This document shows, piece after piece, positions 1-7,493 of a stretch of 64,000 bases of DNA. The position numbers and the translations under genes were made by a program. The stretch is from NCBI GenBank assembly GCA_005110385.1, contig DUDT01000004.1, forward strand, positions 86,409 to 150,408. The letters are read 5' to 3'. This DNA is from Candidatus Melainabacteria bacterium (GTDB lineage Bacteria; Cyanobacteriota; Vampirovibrionia; LMEP-6097). Within the stretch, counting starts at the first letter, position 1. Each line of letters opens with the position of its first letter. The notes under the pieces are model-generated. The model did no database searches. It was not told the DNA's origin and saw only the letters and a list, made by a program, of their open reading frames with translations.

Positions 1-2
1 TG

Positions 3-533
3 GGCGATGCTGAGTTTGATAATAGTTTAATTAAATGGGGTTTCTTCGGTGATAAAAAAGAAAATGAATATGTTTCTTTAGAGACTTTGCCTGATGGTAC
101 GGCAAAGGTGCTTGCTGTAAAAGCTGGTGGTACTGCTAAGGTACAGGCTTATTTACCAGCCTCGCAGCAGCCAGAATCATTCTTCTTTATTAAAGACTTC
201 GGTACTACTGGTGTCTATGATGTAAAGAAAGGCACTTTTAATTTCGATGTGTTAATTCTGGTCGCTTTATTTGGTTTTAGTGTCTGGCTTTCATCATATT
301 TAAATGCTCCTAAATTTCCAGATGATCCTAAAAAAATAGAAGAAGATCCGCAGCTAATGATGCAGAAGACTATGACAAGTATGATGCCAGTGATGATGAC
401 GGGTATGATGTTCTTTATTCCACTACCAACGGGTGCCCTGCTTTATATGATAGTAAGTGGTTTCATACAGAGTGGCCAGACTTATTATGCGATGAAGCAT
501 TATGATAAGAAGCTTACAGAGCAAGCTTCTTGA
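3..533 (+). CDS. yidC: Membrane protein insertase YidC/Oxa1 family, 3' part
   Basis: The frame is open from base 3 to the TGA at 531-533, so this is the C-terminal end of a gene that starts outside the window. About 80 residues of soluble sequence are followed by a hydrophobic segment (FDVLILVALFGFSVWLSSYL), a Met-rich stretch (MMQKTMTSMMPVMMTGMMFF) and a last membrane segment ending in QSGQTYYAMKHYDKK. The Met-rich stretch and final helix are typical of YidC/Oxa1 insertases, which place proteins in the inner membrane with or without SecYEG. The soluble part ahead of the helix looks like an extracytoplasmic insertion between membrane segments, which I associate with cyanobacterial YidC; this is from memory. 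It converges with the flagellar operon on the other strand. Confidence 0.75.
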   Translation, partial: GDAEFDNSLIKWGFFGDKKENEYVSLETLPDGTAKVLAVKAGGTAKVQAYLPASQQPESFFFIKDFGTTGVYDVKKGTFNFDVLILVALFGFSVWLSSYLNAPKFPDDPKKIEEDPQLMMQKTMTSMMPVMMTGMMFFIPLPTGALLYMIVSGFIQSGQTYYAMKHYDKKLTEQAS

Positions 534-549
534 CTGAAATAGAGTCATT

Positions 550-876
550 CTATACAAGCTTCATATCGAATGATTCTATATTCATTTGATATTTTTGATT
601 ACGGAAATTAAATATAATTTCTTCTGAGCCTTGAGCTAAAGCAGTTTCTCTTAATTTAAGAATATTGCTAAGTTCTCCAGGTGTGATATCTAAGTCGCTT
701 AAATTTACAGTTTCGCTTTCATTCACCTTTGTGACATCACTATTTATCAGTGAAGCGAAATTATTTAATGCATTAGAACCGCCACTCAGATCTTTAACGG
801 ACTGCTTCAGACCTTGAAGTACACCTTTGCCGATATTTGTCGCTAGAGTGCCAGTGAGGTTGTTAAAAAAAGTCAT
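550..876 (-). CDS. Hypothetical protein at the end of the flagellar operon
   Basis: A 108-residue protein starting one base after the flgD stop, so almost certainly co-transcribed with fliJ-fliK-flgD. The N-terminal half is polar and Ser/Asn-rich (GGSNALNNFASLINSD). The C-terminal half reads NLSDLDITPGELSNILKLRETALAQGSEEIIFNF in broken form: a short helix pair followed by a strand. No signal peptide or membrane segment is seen. I do not recognise the family. Position suggests a small flagellar accessory protein, for example one acting in hook or rod assembly, but nothing in the sequence proves it. Confidence 0.6.
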   Translation of the reverse strand: MTFFNNLTGTLATNIGKGVLQGLKQSVKDLSGGSNALNNFASLINSDVTKVNESETVNLSDLDITPGELSNILKLRETALAQGSEEIIFNFRNQKYQMNIESFDMKLV

Positions 877-877
877 A

Positions 878-1306
878 TTATTTTCCTCCTGTAGTGGTCG
901 GAGCTTTACCCATAATTACAAAATCTCTAATTTCCTTAATGCTAAGTTTTAATCCTTGTAATTCAGTCGTGAGAGTCGTATTCAGTTCTTTAACAGCTTT
1001 AGTTTGCTGTGCAGCTTGTTCAACTTGAGCTATAACAGCTTGCTGTTGTACGATTTGATCAGTTTCTACTGTGTCAAAAGGGCTCTGGTTCTGTAATTGA
1101 GCTGATAGTAGCTTGATAAACATGTCTGGATCAAAATCACTGGTTGCCCCACCATTGATTTTAGTGGTAGCAACTGCTTGATCTATAGCTGCTTGATCTA
1201 TTATTCCACCTATTGGTGTATCCTTGGTTCCTGCTTTTGTGGTTCCAGCTATTGGTGCTGGTGTGGTTGTTGTGGGTGGTGTGGCTCCTGCGGGACTTAC
1301 TGGCAT
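878..1306 (-). CDS. flgD: Flagellar hook assembly (hook-capping) protein FlgD, short form
   Basis: FlgD sits at the tip of the growing hook and helps FlgE subunits assemble. The 142-residue product has a Pro/Thr-rich N-terminus (about residues 1-40) and then the conserved FlgD N-terminal signature DMFIKLLSAQLQNQSPFD, followed by a coiled-coil stretch (IVQQQAVIAQVEQAAQQTKAVKEL). The C-terminal tudor/FnIII part of the longer enterobacterial protein is missing, as in several other phyla. A Shine-Dalgarno-like AAAGGA lies about 8 bases upstream of the ATG. It follows fliK in a fliJ-fliK-flgD operon, a common order. Confidence 0.85.
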   Translation of the reverse strand: MPVSPAGATPPTTTTPAPIAGTTKAGTKDTPIGGIIDQAAIDQAVATTKINGGATSDFDPDMFIKLLSAQLQNQSPFDTVETDQIVQQQAVIAQVEQAAQQTKAVKELNTTLTTELQGLKLSIKEIRDFVIMGKAPTTTGGK

Positions 1307-1361
1307 AAATTTTTCCTTTTAAATTTTTTTTATTTTTTAATTACCTTATGGATAGTGGCTT

Positions 1362-2984
1362 TTACCTTAGAATGCTGAACAACTCTGTTTGAAAGCTGTA
1401 CTGATCTTTAGTCCTGTCATCTTGCTGACGCTGATTACTTTCTTGTCTTTTTTTCTGCTCCTCTCTCCCTTCATTAAAAGAATTTTTCCCTTCTGGGTTT
1501 TTATCGTTTAAATTACCTGAACTGGATTTACTAATATTGATATCACTGATAGAGACACCTTTATCACCTAGTGCTGCTGTAAGTTCTGATATTTTATGCT
1601 TTAAAGTCTCTTCTGCTGCTTCATTGGTCACGCTGAGTTGAATTGAGATCTGCTGATCAGCATTTTTACTGATGGTGACATCTACTGTCCCGAGCTCTTC
1701 TGGATTGAGTTTTATTTTTAGCTCTCGACTAGAATTAGGGTTCGTATCTCTAACTAAGTCTGGTAAAGTTCTTACCAGCTCTGCGGCTTTCATAGCCGTA
1801 TTTATAGTTTCTGGATTGCGGCTGTGACTGAGTTTTACTTCTTTATGAAAGAGTAGATTATTGTCTTTATTTTGACTATCGCTGTTAAGAGGAGCTTGAT
1901 CTACCTGTATGGATTCTAAGCCTATGCTAGATAGGCTTTCATCATTTCCTATGCCTTCTTGTTTAAAATCAACCTCTATTTTAAATTCACTATCTAAATT
2001 ACCGAGTAACTGGAAAATTTCTGTTTTTATGCTTTTAGTCTCATCATCACCCAGATCCGAGATAGATTTATTTATATTTTTCAACTGAGCATTAAGTTCT
2101 TCACTGAGAGCGGAACTGACTTCTAGTAGCTTAGTTACTTGTTCATTTTTATCGCCAAGTTTAATTATTTGGTCTAACTTGACTTCTAGTTCTGGATTAA
2201 GCTTTGGTAACTGTGTTTCAGAATCTAGGGCTAATTTTTCTAAAGAAACATCACTGATATTTATATTCTCGATTTCTTTATTTAAAATGCTTTGCATTTT
2301 CTCTAATTTATCTGAGAGTGCTGAAACTACTTCATTTAAAACTACTGCTTTGAGCTCAGGAGCCTTACCAGCCAGCTCAGGGCTATTTAAAAGTTGATTA
2401 ACGAGTTCGCTTATTGGTGTGGTAGTTTCACTATCACCTGAACTGCTTAAGCTAATTTCATTAGCGTAGCTTTGTAATAAGCTGTTGATCGCAGGGCTAT
2501 TAGTGTGTTCTGCTGCCGTGATGTCTATATTCTGAGATATGATAAAACCTTGCTCCGCCGTGCTAGTAGAATCTTTAAGCTCTGGTGTTGGTGGCACTTG
2601 TGCTATCTGAGTTTGCTGTATAAATGTGATTAATGCATTCAGAACCTCTTTGGTGACTTCTTTTAACTCTTCTTTGTTAATTTCGCTTTCATTGTTATCT
2701 GATTTTTTACTAGGAGACTTATCTGCTAAAGTCTTATCGAAACTATTAGCTTCGCTTTTTTTGGTCTCATTTGTAGCATTGCTGCTTTTATCTAAATTTT
2801 GAGTGCTAGAAACTTCAGCTTCTATAGAATTTTGTTGTTTAACACCTTTACTAGAAGCCTTATCCTGCCCACTTTTTTGAAAACTATCACTGCGAGAGGA
2901 TCTCGCATCAAGCTTGGCATTAGAGGAAAAGCTAAGCGCTTGCACGGGATTTACTGACTTTAGGGGATTTAGAATTTCCTGCAT
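1362..2984 (-). CDS. fliK: Flagellar hook-length control protein FliK
   Basis: The 540-residue protein has a long, low-complexity Ser/Asn/Lys/Glu-rich N-terminal region, as expected of the secreted molecular-ruler part of FliK. The C-terminal Flg_hook domain is at about residues 400-480 and carries the signature LKIKLNPEELGTVDVTI followed by a QLSVTNEAAEETLKHKI-like helix. In this family the ruler measures hook length, and the C-terminal domain switches FlhB export specificity from hook to filament. It starts two bases after the fliJ stop. The tail is rich in Gln/Arg/Lys and ends FQTELFSILR. Confidence 0.85.
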   Translation of the reverse strand: MQEILNPLKSVNPVQALSFSSNAKLDARSSRSDSFQKSGQDKASSKGVKQQNSIEAEVSSTQNLDKSSNATNETKKSEANSFDKTLADKSPSKKSDNNESEINKEELKEVTKEVLNALITFIQQTQIAQVPPTPELKDSTSTAEQGFIISQNIDITAAEHTNSPAINSLLQSYANEISLSSSGDSETTTPISELVNQLLNSPELAGKAPELKAVVLNEVVSALSDKLEKMQSILNKEIENINISDVSLEKLALDSETQLPKLNPELEVKLDQIIKLGDKNEQVTKLLEVSSALSEELNAQLKNINKSISDLGDDETKSIKTEIFQLLGNLDSEFKIEVDFKQEGIGNDESLSSIGLESIQVDQAPLNSDSQNKDNNLLFHKEVKLSHSRNPETINTAMKAAELVRTLPDLVRDTNPNSSRELKIKLNPEELGTVDVTISKNADQQISIQLSVTNEAAEETLKHKISELTAALGDKGVSISDINISKSSSGNLNDKNPEGKNSFNEGREEQKKRQESNQRQQDDRTKDQYSFQTELFSILR

Positions 2985-2986
2985 AG

Positions 2987-3433
2987 TTAATATTCATTAA
3001 CCCTGAAACGAGTGGAAACTAAATCATCTATTTCCTTTATCTCTTCCTGTAAAAGCTCTTTTTTATAGTCTTCTAGTGCATTTTCTTTCATGATTTCTAG
3101 TCCTTTTTCATCACGAGAGTACTGCACTAGTTTTTTTTGTTCTACTTGGACTAATTTTTGTCTTTTAGCTAATCTAACTGTTTCTGTATTTCGTTCGTGC
3201 TGAAGCTTTTGACCGAATATTTCTTTACTTTGATGATCAAGAAGATTAAAGCCCTCTTGGGCTTTTTGAATCATAGTATGGTAAACCTCTTCCTGTTTAT
3301 CATCTATGGCTGTGATCTTATCTTCGATCTCACGATAACCTTGTAATGCTTTATTGTATTGGGCGAGCTGTTTATCTTTCAGTATCTTTTTGTACTTTAA
3401 TACAGCATCTAGCCTAAACTGAAATTTCTTCAC
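2987..3433 (-). CDS. fliJ: Flagellar export protein FliJ
   Basis: A 148-residue, almost entirely helical and charged protein beginning MKKFQFRLDAVLKYKKILKD, the classic FliJ N-terminus. It is predicted to be one long antiparallel coiled coil. FliJ links the export ATPase FliI/FliH ring to the FlhA gate and acts as a general chaperone of flagellar export. It is the first gene of the visible operon, with fliK starting two bases after its stop. No fliI is seen upstream; the next feature upstream is tRNA-Asn on the other strand. Confidence 0.85.
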   Translation of the reverse strand: MKKFQFRLDAVLKYKKILKDKQLAQYNKALQGYREIEDKITAIDDKQEEVYHTMIQKAQEGFNLLDHQSKEIFGQKLQHERNTETVRLAKRQKLVQVEQKKLVQYSRDEKGLEIMKENALEDYKKELLQEEIKEIDDLVSTRFRVNEY

Positions 3434-3566
3434 TTCACTTATATTTGTTTAATTCAGTACTTTTGATCTAAGCTTTTTGGTGTGTTTTTTCAGATGTATT
3501 CACTATTTCTAAATTTTAATAATTATTCCTTAAAAAGGACTTTAGATACATACTTTCTTGTGGTAT

Positions 3567-3572
3567 TATAAT
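3567..3572 (+). promoter_or_regulatory. -10 box of the tRNA-Asn promoter
   Basis: A perfect TATAAT sits 11 bases before the 5' end of the tRNA gene. No good -35 hexamer is visible at 17 +/- 1 bases upstream, so only the -10 element is supported. Confidence 0.5.
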
Positions 3573-3582
3573 CTAGCGTTGA

Positions 3583-3657
3583 TCCCAAGTAGCTCAGCGG
3601 TAGAGCTATCGGCTGTTAACCGATCGGTCACTGGTTCGAATCCAGTCTTGGGAGCCA
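3583..3657 (+). tRNA. tRNA-Asn (anticodon GTT)
   Basis: A full cloverleaf can be drawn. The acceptor stem is TCCCAAG with CTTGGGA. The D arm is GCTC/GAGC. The anticodon stem ATCGG/CCGAT encloses the loop CTGTTAA, with anticodon GTT at 3615-3617. The T arm is ACTGG/CCAGT with loop TTCGAAT, followed by discriminator G and an encoded CCA. The 3' half (from 3613) is repeated at 15500-15546, so this gene is the integration site of the downstream element, and its 3' half is now supplied by the element's copy. No terminator follows it directly. Confidence 0.95.
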
Positions 3658-3659
3658 TT
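3613..3659 (+). repeat. Left attachment site (tRNA-Asn 3' half, copy 1)
   Basis: This 47-bp segment runs from the anticodon loop through the CCA and two further T residues. It is identical to 15500-15546. This is the direct repeat made by site-specific integration into a tRNA gene. Confidence 0.9.
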
Positions 3660-3684
3660 TTTAAGAGTCAGAATACAGTGAATC

Positions 3685-3705
3685 ACCAGACGTTCCGTGC
3701 GGGAC
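3685..3705 (+). repeat. Terminal inverted repeat, left
   Basis: Starts ACCAGACGTTCCGTGCGG and matches the reverse complement of 15416-15436 at 20 of 21 positions. It lies 26 bp inside the left att repeat and upstream of the split recombinase genes. It could be a recombinase or excisionase arm site, or an operator shared by the two recombinase promoters. Confidence 0.75.
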
Positions 3706-3736
3706 TAATTTATTATATCTTATAGATAAATTTTTG

Positions 3737-3783
3737 CTTTGGGTGGTCGGTAAAAAAATAATTTAGTTACTTTGGGTAATCGG
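3737..3783 (+). repeat. Short direct repeat CTTTGGGTnnTCGG, two copies
   Basis: CTTTGGGTGGTCGG at 3737-3750 and CTTTGGGTAATCGG at 3770-3783 match at 12 of 14 positions and start 33 bp apart (about three helical turns). They lie between the left inverted repeat and the hairpin region, where integrase arm sites would be expected. The role is inferred. Confidence 0.4.
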
Positions 3784-3857
3784 CCATTGCTGATTCGACA
3801 AAAAATGATATATTAAGACTAGATACCAAGAGAAAGTGATATTTCTCCTAAGGTCCA

Positions 3858-3922
3858 GATAAGCCAGTGGGTAGCTCATAAGAGTCCATATATAGCTGAA
3901 TCTGGGTAGCCACTGGTCTATC
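3858..3922 (+). other. Long hairpin in the left end of the element
   Basis: GATAAGCCAGTGG at 3858-3870 pairs with CCACTGGTCTATC at 3910-3922 (11 of 13), enclosing 39 bases. An alternative short stem (CCAGAT with ATCTGG) overlaps it. There is no U-tract, so it is not an obvious terminator. It may be a structured leader RNA or a DNA site for replication or recombination. The 3658-4128 stretch holds no gene; it contains only this hairpin and the repeats listed around it. Confidence 0.4.
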
Positions 3923-3962
3923 ATCATAGTCTTTTGTATCTTTTTATAGTTAGATCTATTTA

Positions 3963-4043
3963 AATCCGTAATAACGGGGAGTTTGGCTAGTTCTAATTTT
4001 ACTAATATTTTCTTCTACATGAATCCGTAGTAACGGGGAGTTT
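3963..4043 (+). repeat. 22-bp direct repeat upstream of the split recombinase
   Basis: Copies at 3963-3984 and 4022-4043 read AATCCGTA(A/G)TAACGGGG followed by AGTTT, with 21 of 22 identical and 59 bp start to start. They are 85 bp ahead of the first recombinase gene. Likely roles are an operator, recombinase arm sites or iterons. Confidence 0.6.
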
Positions 4044-4128
4044 ATGTATAGGGCGGTATAGTAAACAGTTTTTAGCTCAATGAGCCTTGTGCGTTCATTG
4101 GAAATTTATATTATTAAAGGACAATAAA

Positions 4129-4506
4129 ATGACTTTTGAGAAAGAGTTTTGCAATTCTATTGCAGTAGCCAGAGGCTTTACAAAAACAGATCAAAAAATA
4201 CATAAACTAAAACAAAAGATCCCAACACAACATAAATCAGTAATAGAAGCATGGGATCAAGCCATGAAAAATGCTGCATCTTGTTATGGAAGAATAGTAG
4301 GACCGAATACTAGAAGGATTTACTTTAATGCTGCGGTTAAATTCTTTAAATACGTGAAAAATGATTATTCTAATCTCTATCAAGCCTGTGTAATGGCTAT
4401 AGATGAATGCAGACCAGAGCAGTTTTCAACTCGTAAGCATATTAAGGAGGCTGGGATTAGCTTAGCCAAATTTTTAATTTATAAAGGAGAGCTATTAAAT
4501 GACTAA
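4129..4506 (+). CDS. Putative DNA-binding (core-binding) half of a split tyrosine recombinase
   Basis: A 125-residue basic protein. The ATG at 4129 is preferred over an upstream TTG because AAAGGA lies just before it and the extra residues look non-coding. The C-terminal half (NTRRIYFNAAVKFFKYVKN, then helices ending LAKFLIYKGELLND) looks like the SAM-like N-terminal domain of phage integrases, which clamps DNA opposite the catalytic domain. The stop overlaps the start of the next gene, which encodes only a catalytic domain, by 8 bp. The two products would together equal one normal integrase. The overlap is a shifted frame, so translational coupling is likely. A recent frameshift of a single gene is the alternative. 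Confidence 0.55.
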   Translation: MTFEKEFCNSIAVARGFTKTDQKIHKLKQKIPTQHKSVIEAWDQAMKNAASCYGRIVGPNTRRIYFNAAVKFFKYVKNDYSNLYQACVMAIDECRPEQFSTRKHIKEAGISLAKFLIYKGELLND

Positions 4507-5155
4507 TGAATTAATTGAGTTAATCAAATCTGTAAATCTAAAAAAGGTAAAGGAAGCTCATGTCAAATTAAAAGATACGAAAATTAAAAGAACTATTTCT
4601 AGGGTAATAGATACCTTAAGCTTAGAGGATTTAGGAAAAGCTCTAGAAACTAACGAAAGACTTTTAACTAGTGAAGCTAATAAAGAGCTAAATAAAATTA
4701 TTATGCTCTTTGCTTTCTGGACTGCTTTTAGAGCCTCTGAAATTATTAACCTAGAAATAACAGATATAAACTTAAAAGCTAATCGTCTTCTAGTAAGACA
4801 GGGGAAAGGCTCTAAAGATAGAGAAACGGGGATGAGTAAAGAGATTAAGCCACATTTAGAAAGGTATCTAAATGAGATTAGACCACAGTCTAAATCATTA
4901 AAAGCTTTTCTTTTATCTGATGGGCGGGAAATTACTTTAGACAGGCTAGAGAAGAGAATTAAGTATATCTTTAAAAAAGCTGGTCTTAAAGGTTTATTAC
5001 ACAGCTTTAGACGTGGTGCTTTAACTCATTATGCTAATCGTGGAGTGCCTTTAAGCCATCTTCAGATTATCGCAGGACACGCAAATATTCAGACCACTAT
5101 GAGCTATGTAAATCACAAAGTAGAAGAGGTAATCAATGCACAGATTAATTGGTAG
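4499..5155 (+). CDS. Tyrosine recombinase, catalytic domain protein
   Basis: The 218-residue product contains the catalytic set of the lambda-integrase family: Arg78 (AFRASE), Lys106 (GKGSKDR), His168-x-x-Arg171 (LLHSFRR), His194 (AGH) and the nucleophile Tyr203 (MSYVNH). It therefore looks enzymatically intact. It has only about 55 residues before the catalytic domain and lacks the usual core-binding domain, which appears to be encoded by the overlapping upstream gene. It should cut and rejoin att sites for integration or excision. It is the partner, or a competitor, of the second recombinase at the right end. Confidence 0.85.
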   Translation: MTNELIELIKSVNLKKVKEAHVKLKDTKIKRTISRVIDTLSLEDLGKALETNERLLTSEANKELNKIIMLFAFWTAFRASEIINLEITDINLKANRLLVRQGKGSKDRETGMSKEIKPHLERYLNEIRPQSKSLKAFLLSDGREITLDRLEKRIKYIFKKAGLKGLLHSFRRGALTHYANRGVPLSHLQIIAGHANIQTTMSYVNHKVEEVINAQINW

Positions 5156-5207
5156 TGATTTTAAAAGCATAAATAATAATTTAAACAAACCAACAGGAGA
5201 CAGTATT

Positions 5208-7493
5208 ATGGACAGTTTTAGATGTTCGATCAACGATAAGATAATTAATAAAGATCTAGATGCTCTAAAGAAGCATAATTCAAACTTTCAGGAAATTGAG
5301 CTTAATATTCAGGAGTTATTAGAGAGTATTAGTCAAGGTAAAGCCTTCTCTCCAATAGCATTTAAGGATAATACTAGAACTGGTAAGAATTTCATATCGG
5401 CTCAGCTCTTAGTTCTAGATTTTGACAATTCCAATCTAAAAGAGACTTTAGGGCATGAATATATAAAAAGCCATGCTAGTGCTTACTATACGACACCTAG
5501 CCACAGAGTAGGTTCTAATGGTGATAAATTTAGAATCATTTTTCAAGTACCTGAAATTATTACAGATCAAGAGACGTATAAAACTTGTTTGGAGAATTTG
5601 CTAGGGAAATTTCCAGAGGCAGATCAAGCCTGTAAAGATACCGCTAGAAGCTTTTATGGTTCTAAGAATTGCATTTATGAATACTGGAATAAGAAAATCA
5701 GCTTAGAAGAATTTGAAAATCTAAAGATACCTAAAATTACCAGAAAAAAAAGTGAGAAAAGGCTGTCACCCCTGTCACCTGTCACTGATGAAAAACTATT
5801 TAATGAAATAAGAGACATGCTAAAGTCCATTCCAGCTTCTATCACTTATGAAGAATGGCGTAATATAGTCTGGGCTTTATGTTCTAGGCTTAACCCTGAA
5901 GAAGTCAGAGACTTAGTTAATTCATGGAGTCCAGATTATAAGAATGATGGAGAGCATTTAGAAGAATTAATCAGCAGATATGACGGCAGTATAACGATCA
6001 GGACTCTTTACTATCATGCTCAAAAACATGATTATGATTTACCTAAGCACTACCTAAAAAAACTAACAGCAGGGCAGGCAGTGGAAGAAGAATTAATTAA
6101 AAGAAAGAATCGGATAATTATTTCGGTCTCTGGTTTACTGCATGAGTATAAGAACGGCTACTATGAGCCAATTAAAGACACTGAGTTTAATAAGGAAGTA
6201 TCTAATTTCTTTAAGGAGTATATTACTAGTTTCAAGACTGGAGCCACTGATTATGCTAAGCCCTGCCATACAGAGGAAGCGTATAAATATCTAGTACAGA
6301 GTTATGCAGTAGATATAGATAAAATTAATCCAAGTGGGATAAACCTAAAGAATGGCTTTCTGAGACTAGCTTATGATGAAAGATTTAAGCCAGTTTTTAC
6401 TCTAGAAGAGCATAAGCCAGAACAGCTTAATATCTATATCTGTGATTATGAATATAGTCCAGAGGCTAATGATTCAGACTTAAGCGGATTCTTAAATAAT
6501 GTCTTAGATAAGGTAGATCAGGAGATCATTTTAAGATTAGTCGCTAGCTGCTTAGATATTAAGACTGCTCGCAAACATGCTGGTAGAGGGCTAAAAGCTG
6601 TAATAAATTATGGGGATGGAGCTAATGGAAAAGATACTCTAAGAGAGATCTTTACTCAGCTAATCGGGAAGCATAGATTTACTAGCATATCCTTGCAAAG
6701 CTTTAAGGAAGCTGATTCGGGAAGGAGATTTGGGATTTTTGATTTATATCGCTCTGCGATTAATTGGTCCTCTGAGAATAGTGCGATTAATACAGATAAA
6801 TCACAGACCCTAAAAGCTGCGATTACTGGTGATCCTATACAGCTAGAGAGGAAGAATAAAGATCCGATAGAAGCTAGTCCTAGAGCGATTTTCTTTTTTA
6901 ATATGAATGGAACACCTAATATTAGTTCTCTAAGCGAAGCCGTGAAATCTAGGTTATGCCCTATAGAATTTAAAAATACTTTTAAAACTAATCCTAATCT
7001 GAGTATTAGCACTGAGAAGAAGGCGGACCCGAGATTTAAAGAAGATCCAGAGTTTATTAGAAAGACTATTCTGCCAGCTCTACTGAACCTGATTATAGAT
7101 TCTTTCAGTAAATTATTAGATGAAGGGATAGATTATAGCTCTAAAGAAAAGCATTTCGAGGATATAGCTAGAAGTAATAATCATCTATTAGAGTTTATTG
7201 GGGAATTGTCTTTAGTGGAATGCTCTTTAGATCAAGGTCTTAGCGTTGGTGAAATTTATGAGTCTTATATTCAGTGGTGCTTAAGCTCTGGGTTAGCTAA
7301 TGATAAGAGTGGAATCTCTAAAGCTAGCTTTATTAGTGAGACTGATAGATTTATCTCTAATCCAGCTGAGATGAGTAAGAGGCTTGGGGAGTGTTTTTTA
7401 GGTGTTAAGAGGGGGAGAGTGAAGAGGGATGGAAGGCTTGTTAGGGTGATTGGGGTGAGGGTGGATGACTTCTCTAGAATCTCAGCACATTAA
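5208..7493 (+). CDS. Replication protein: primase-like N-terminus with SF3-type helicase
   Basis: This 761-residue protein starts at the ATG with AGGAGA seven bases upstream; an earlier ATG at 5136 overlaps the recombinase gene and lacks such a site. Residues about 40-200 (SAQLLVLDFDNSN, then a Lys/Arg-rich region) resemble the PrimPol/VapE-type primase fold of mobile elements. The middle part (SITYEEWRNIVWALCSR) resembles a PriCT linker. A P-loop GDGANGKDT near residue 467 and SSENSAI/FFFNMNGTP motifs fit D5-like SF3 helicases, and the C-terminus is basic. Such proteins initiate replication of phages, satellites and integrative plasmids. It ends 4 bp into the convergent hsdS-like gene. Confidence 0.75.
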   Translation: MDSFRCSINDKIINKDLDALKKHNSNFQEIELNIQELLESISQGKAFSPIAFKDNTRTGKNFISAQLLVLDFDNSNLKETLGHEYIKSHASAYYTTPSHRVGSNGDKFRIIFQVPEIITDQETYKTCLENLLGKFPEADQACKDTARSFYGSKNCIYEYWNKKISLEEFENLKIPKITRKKSEKRLSPLSPVTDEKLFNEIRDMLKSIPASITYEEWRNIVWALCSRLNPEEVRDLVNSWSPDYKNDGEHLEELISRYDGSITIRTLYYHAQKHDYDLPKHYLKKLTAGQAVEEELIKRKNRIIISVSGLLHEYKNGYYEPIKDTEFNKEVSNFFKEYITSFKTGATDYAKPCHTEEAYKYLVQSYAVDIDKINPSGINLKNGFLRLAYDERFKPVFTLEEHKPEQLNIYICDYEYSPEANDSDLSGFLNNVLDKVDQEIILRLVASCLDIKTARKHAGRGLKAVINYGDGANGKDTLREIFTQLIGKHRFTSISLQSFKEADSGRRFGIFDLYRSAINWSSENSAINTDKSQTLKAAITGDPIQLERKNKDPIEASPRAIFFFNMNGTPNISSLSEAVKSRLCPIEFKNTFKTNPNLSISTEKKADPRFKEDPEFIRKTILPALLNLIIDSFSKLLDEGIDYSSKEKHFEDIARSNNHLLEFIGELSLVECSLDQGLSVGEIYESYIQWCLSSGLANDKSGISKASFISETDRFISNPAEMSKRLGECFLGVKRGRVKRDGRLVRVIGVRVDDFSRISAH
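5763..5785 (+). repeat. Three CTGTCAC heptamers inside the replication gene
   Basis: CTGTCAC occurs at 5763, 5772 and 5779. The reverse complement GTGACAG occurs three times at 13803-13826. In the gene they encode LSPLSPVTD. Iteron-like binding sites for the element's own replication protein are possible, but a codon effect is not excluded. Confidence 0.35.

Noticed and set aside
1178..1378. Cys/Trp-rich 66-residue frame on the + strand
   Set aside because: It is the antisense shadow of the Pro/Thr-rich start of flgD; the odd composition comes from reading ACC/CCA codons backwards.
3963..4043. A CRISPR array
   Set aside because: Only two copies of a 22-bp repeat with one spacer-sized gap and no cas genes in the window.
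6656..7012. 118-residue frame on the - strand
   Set aside because: It lies fully inside the replication gene and has no ribosome binding site or recognisable motif.
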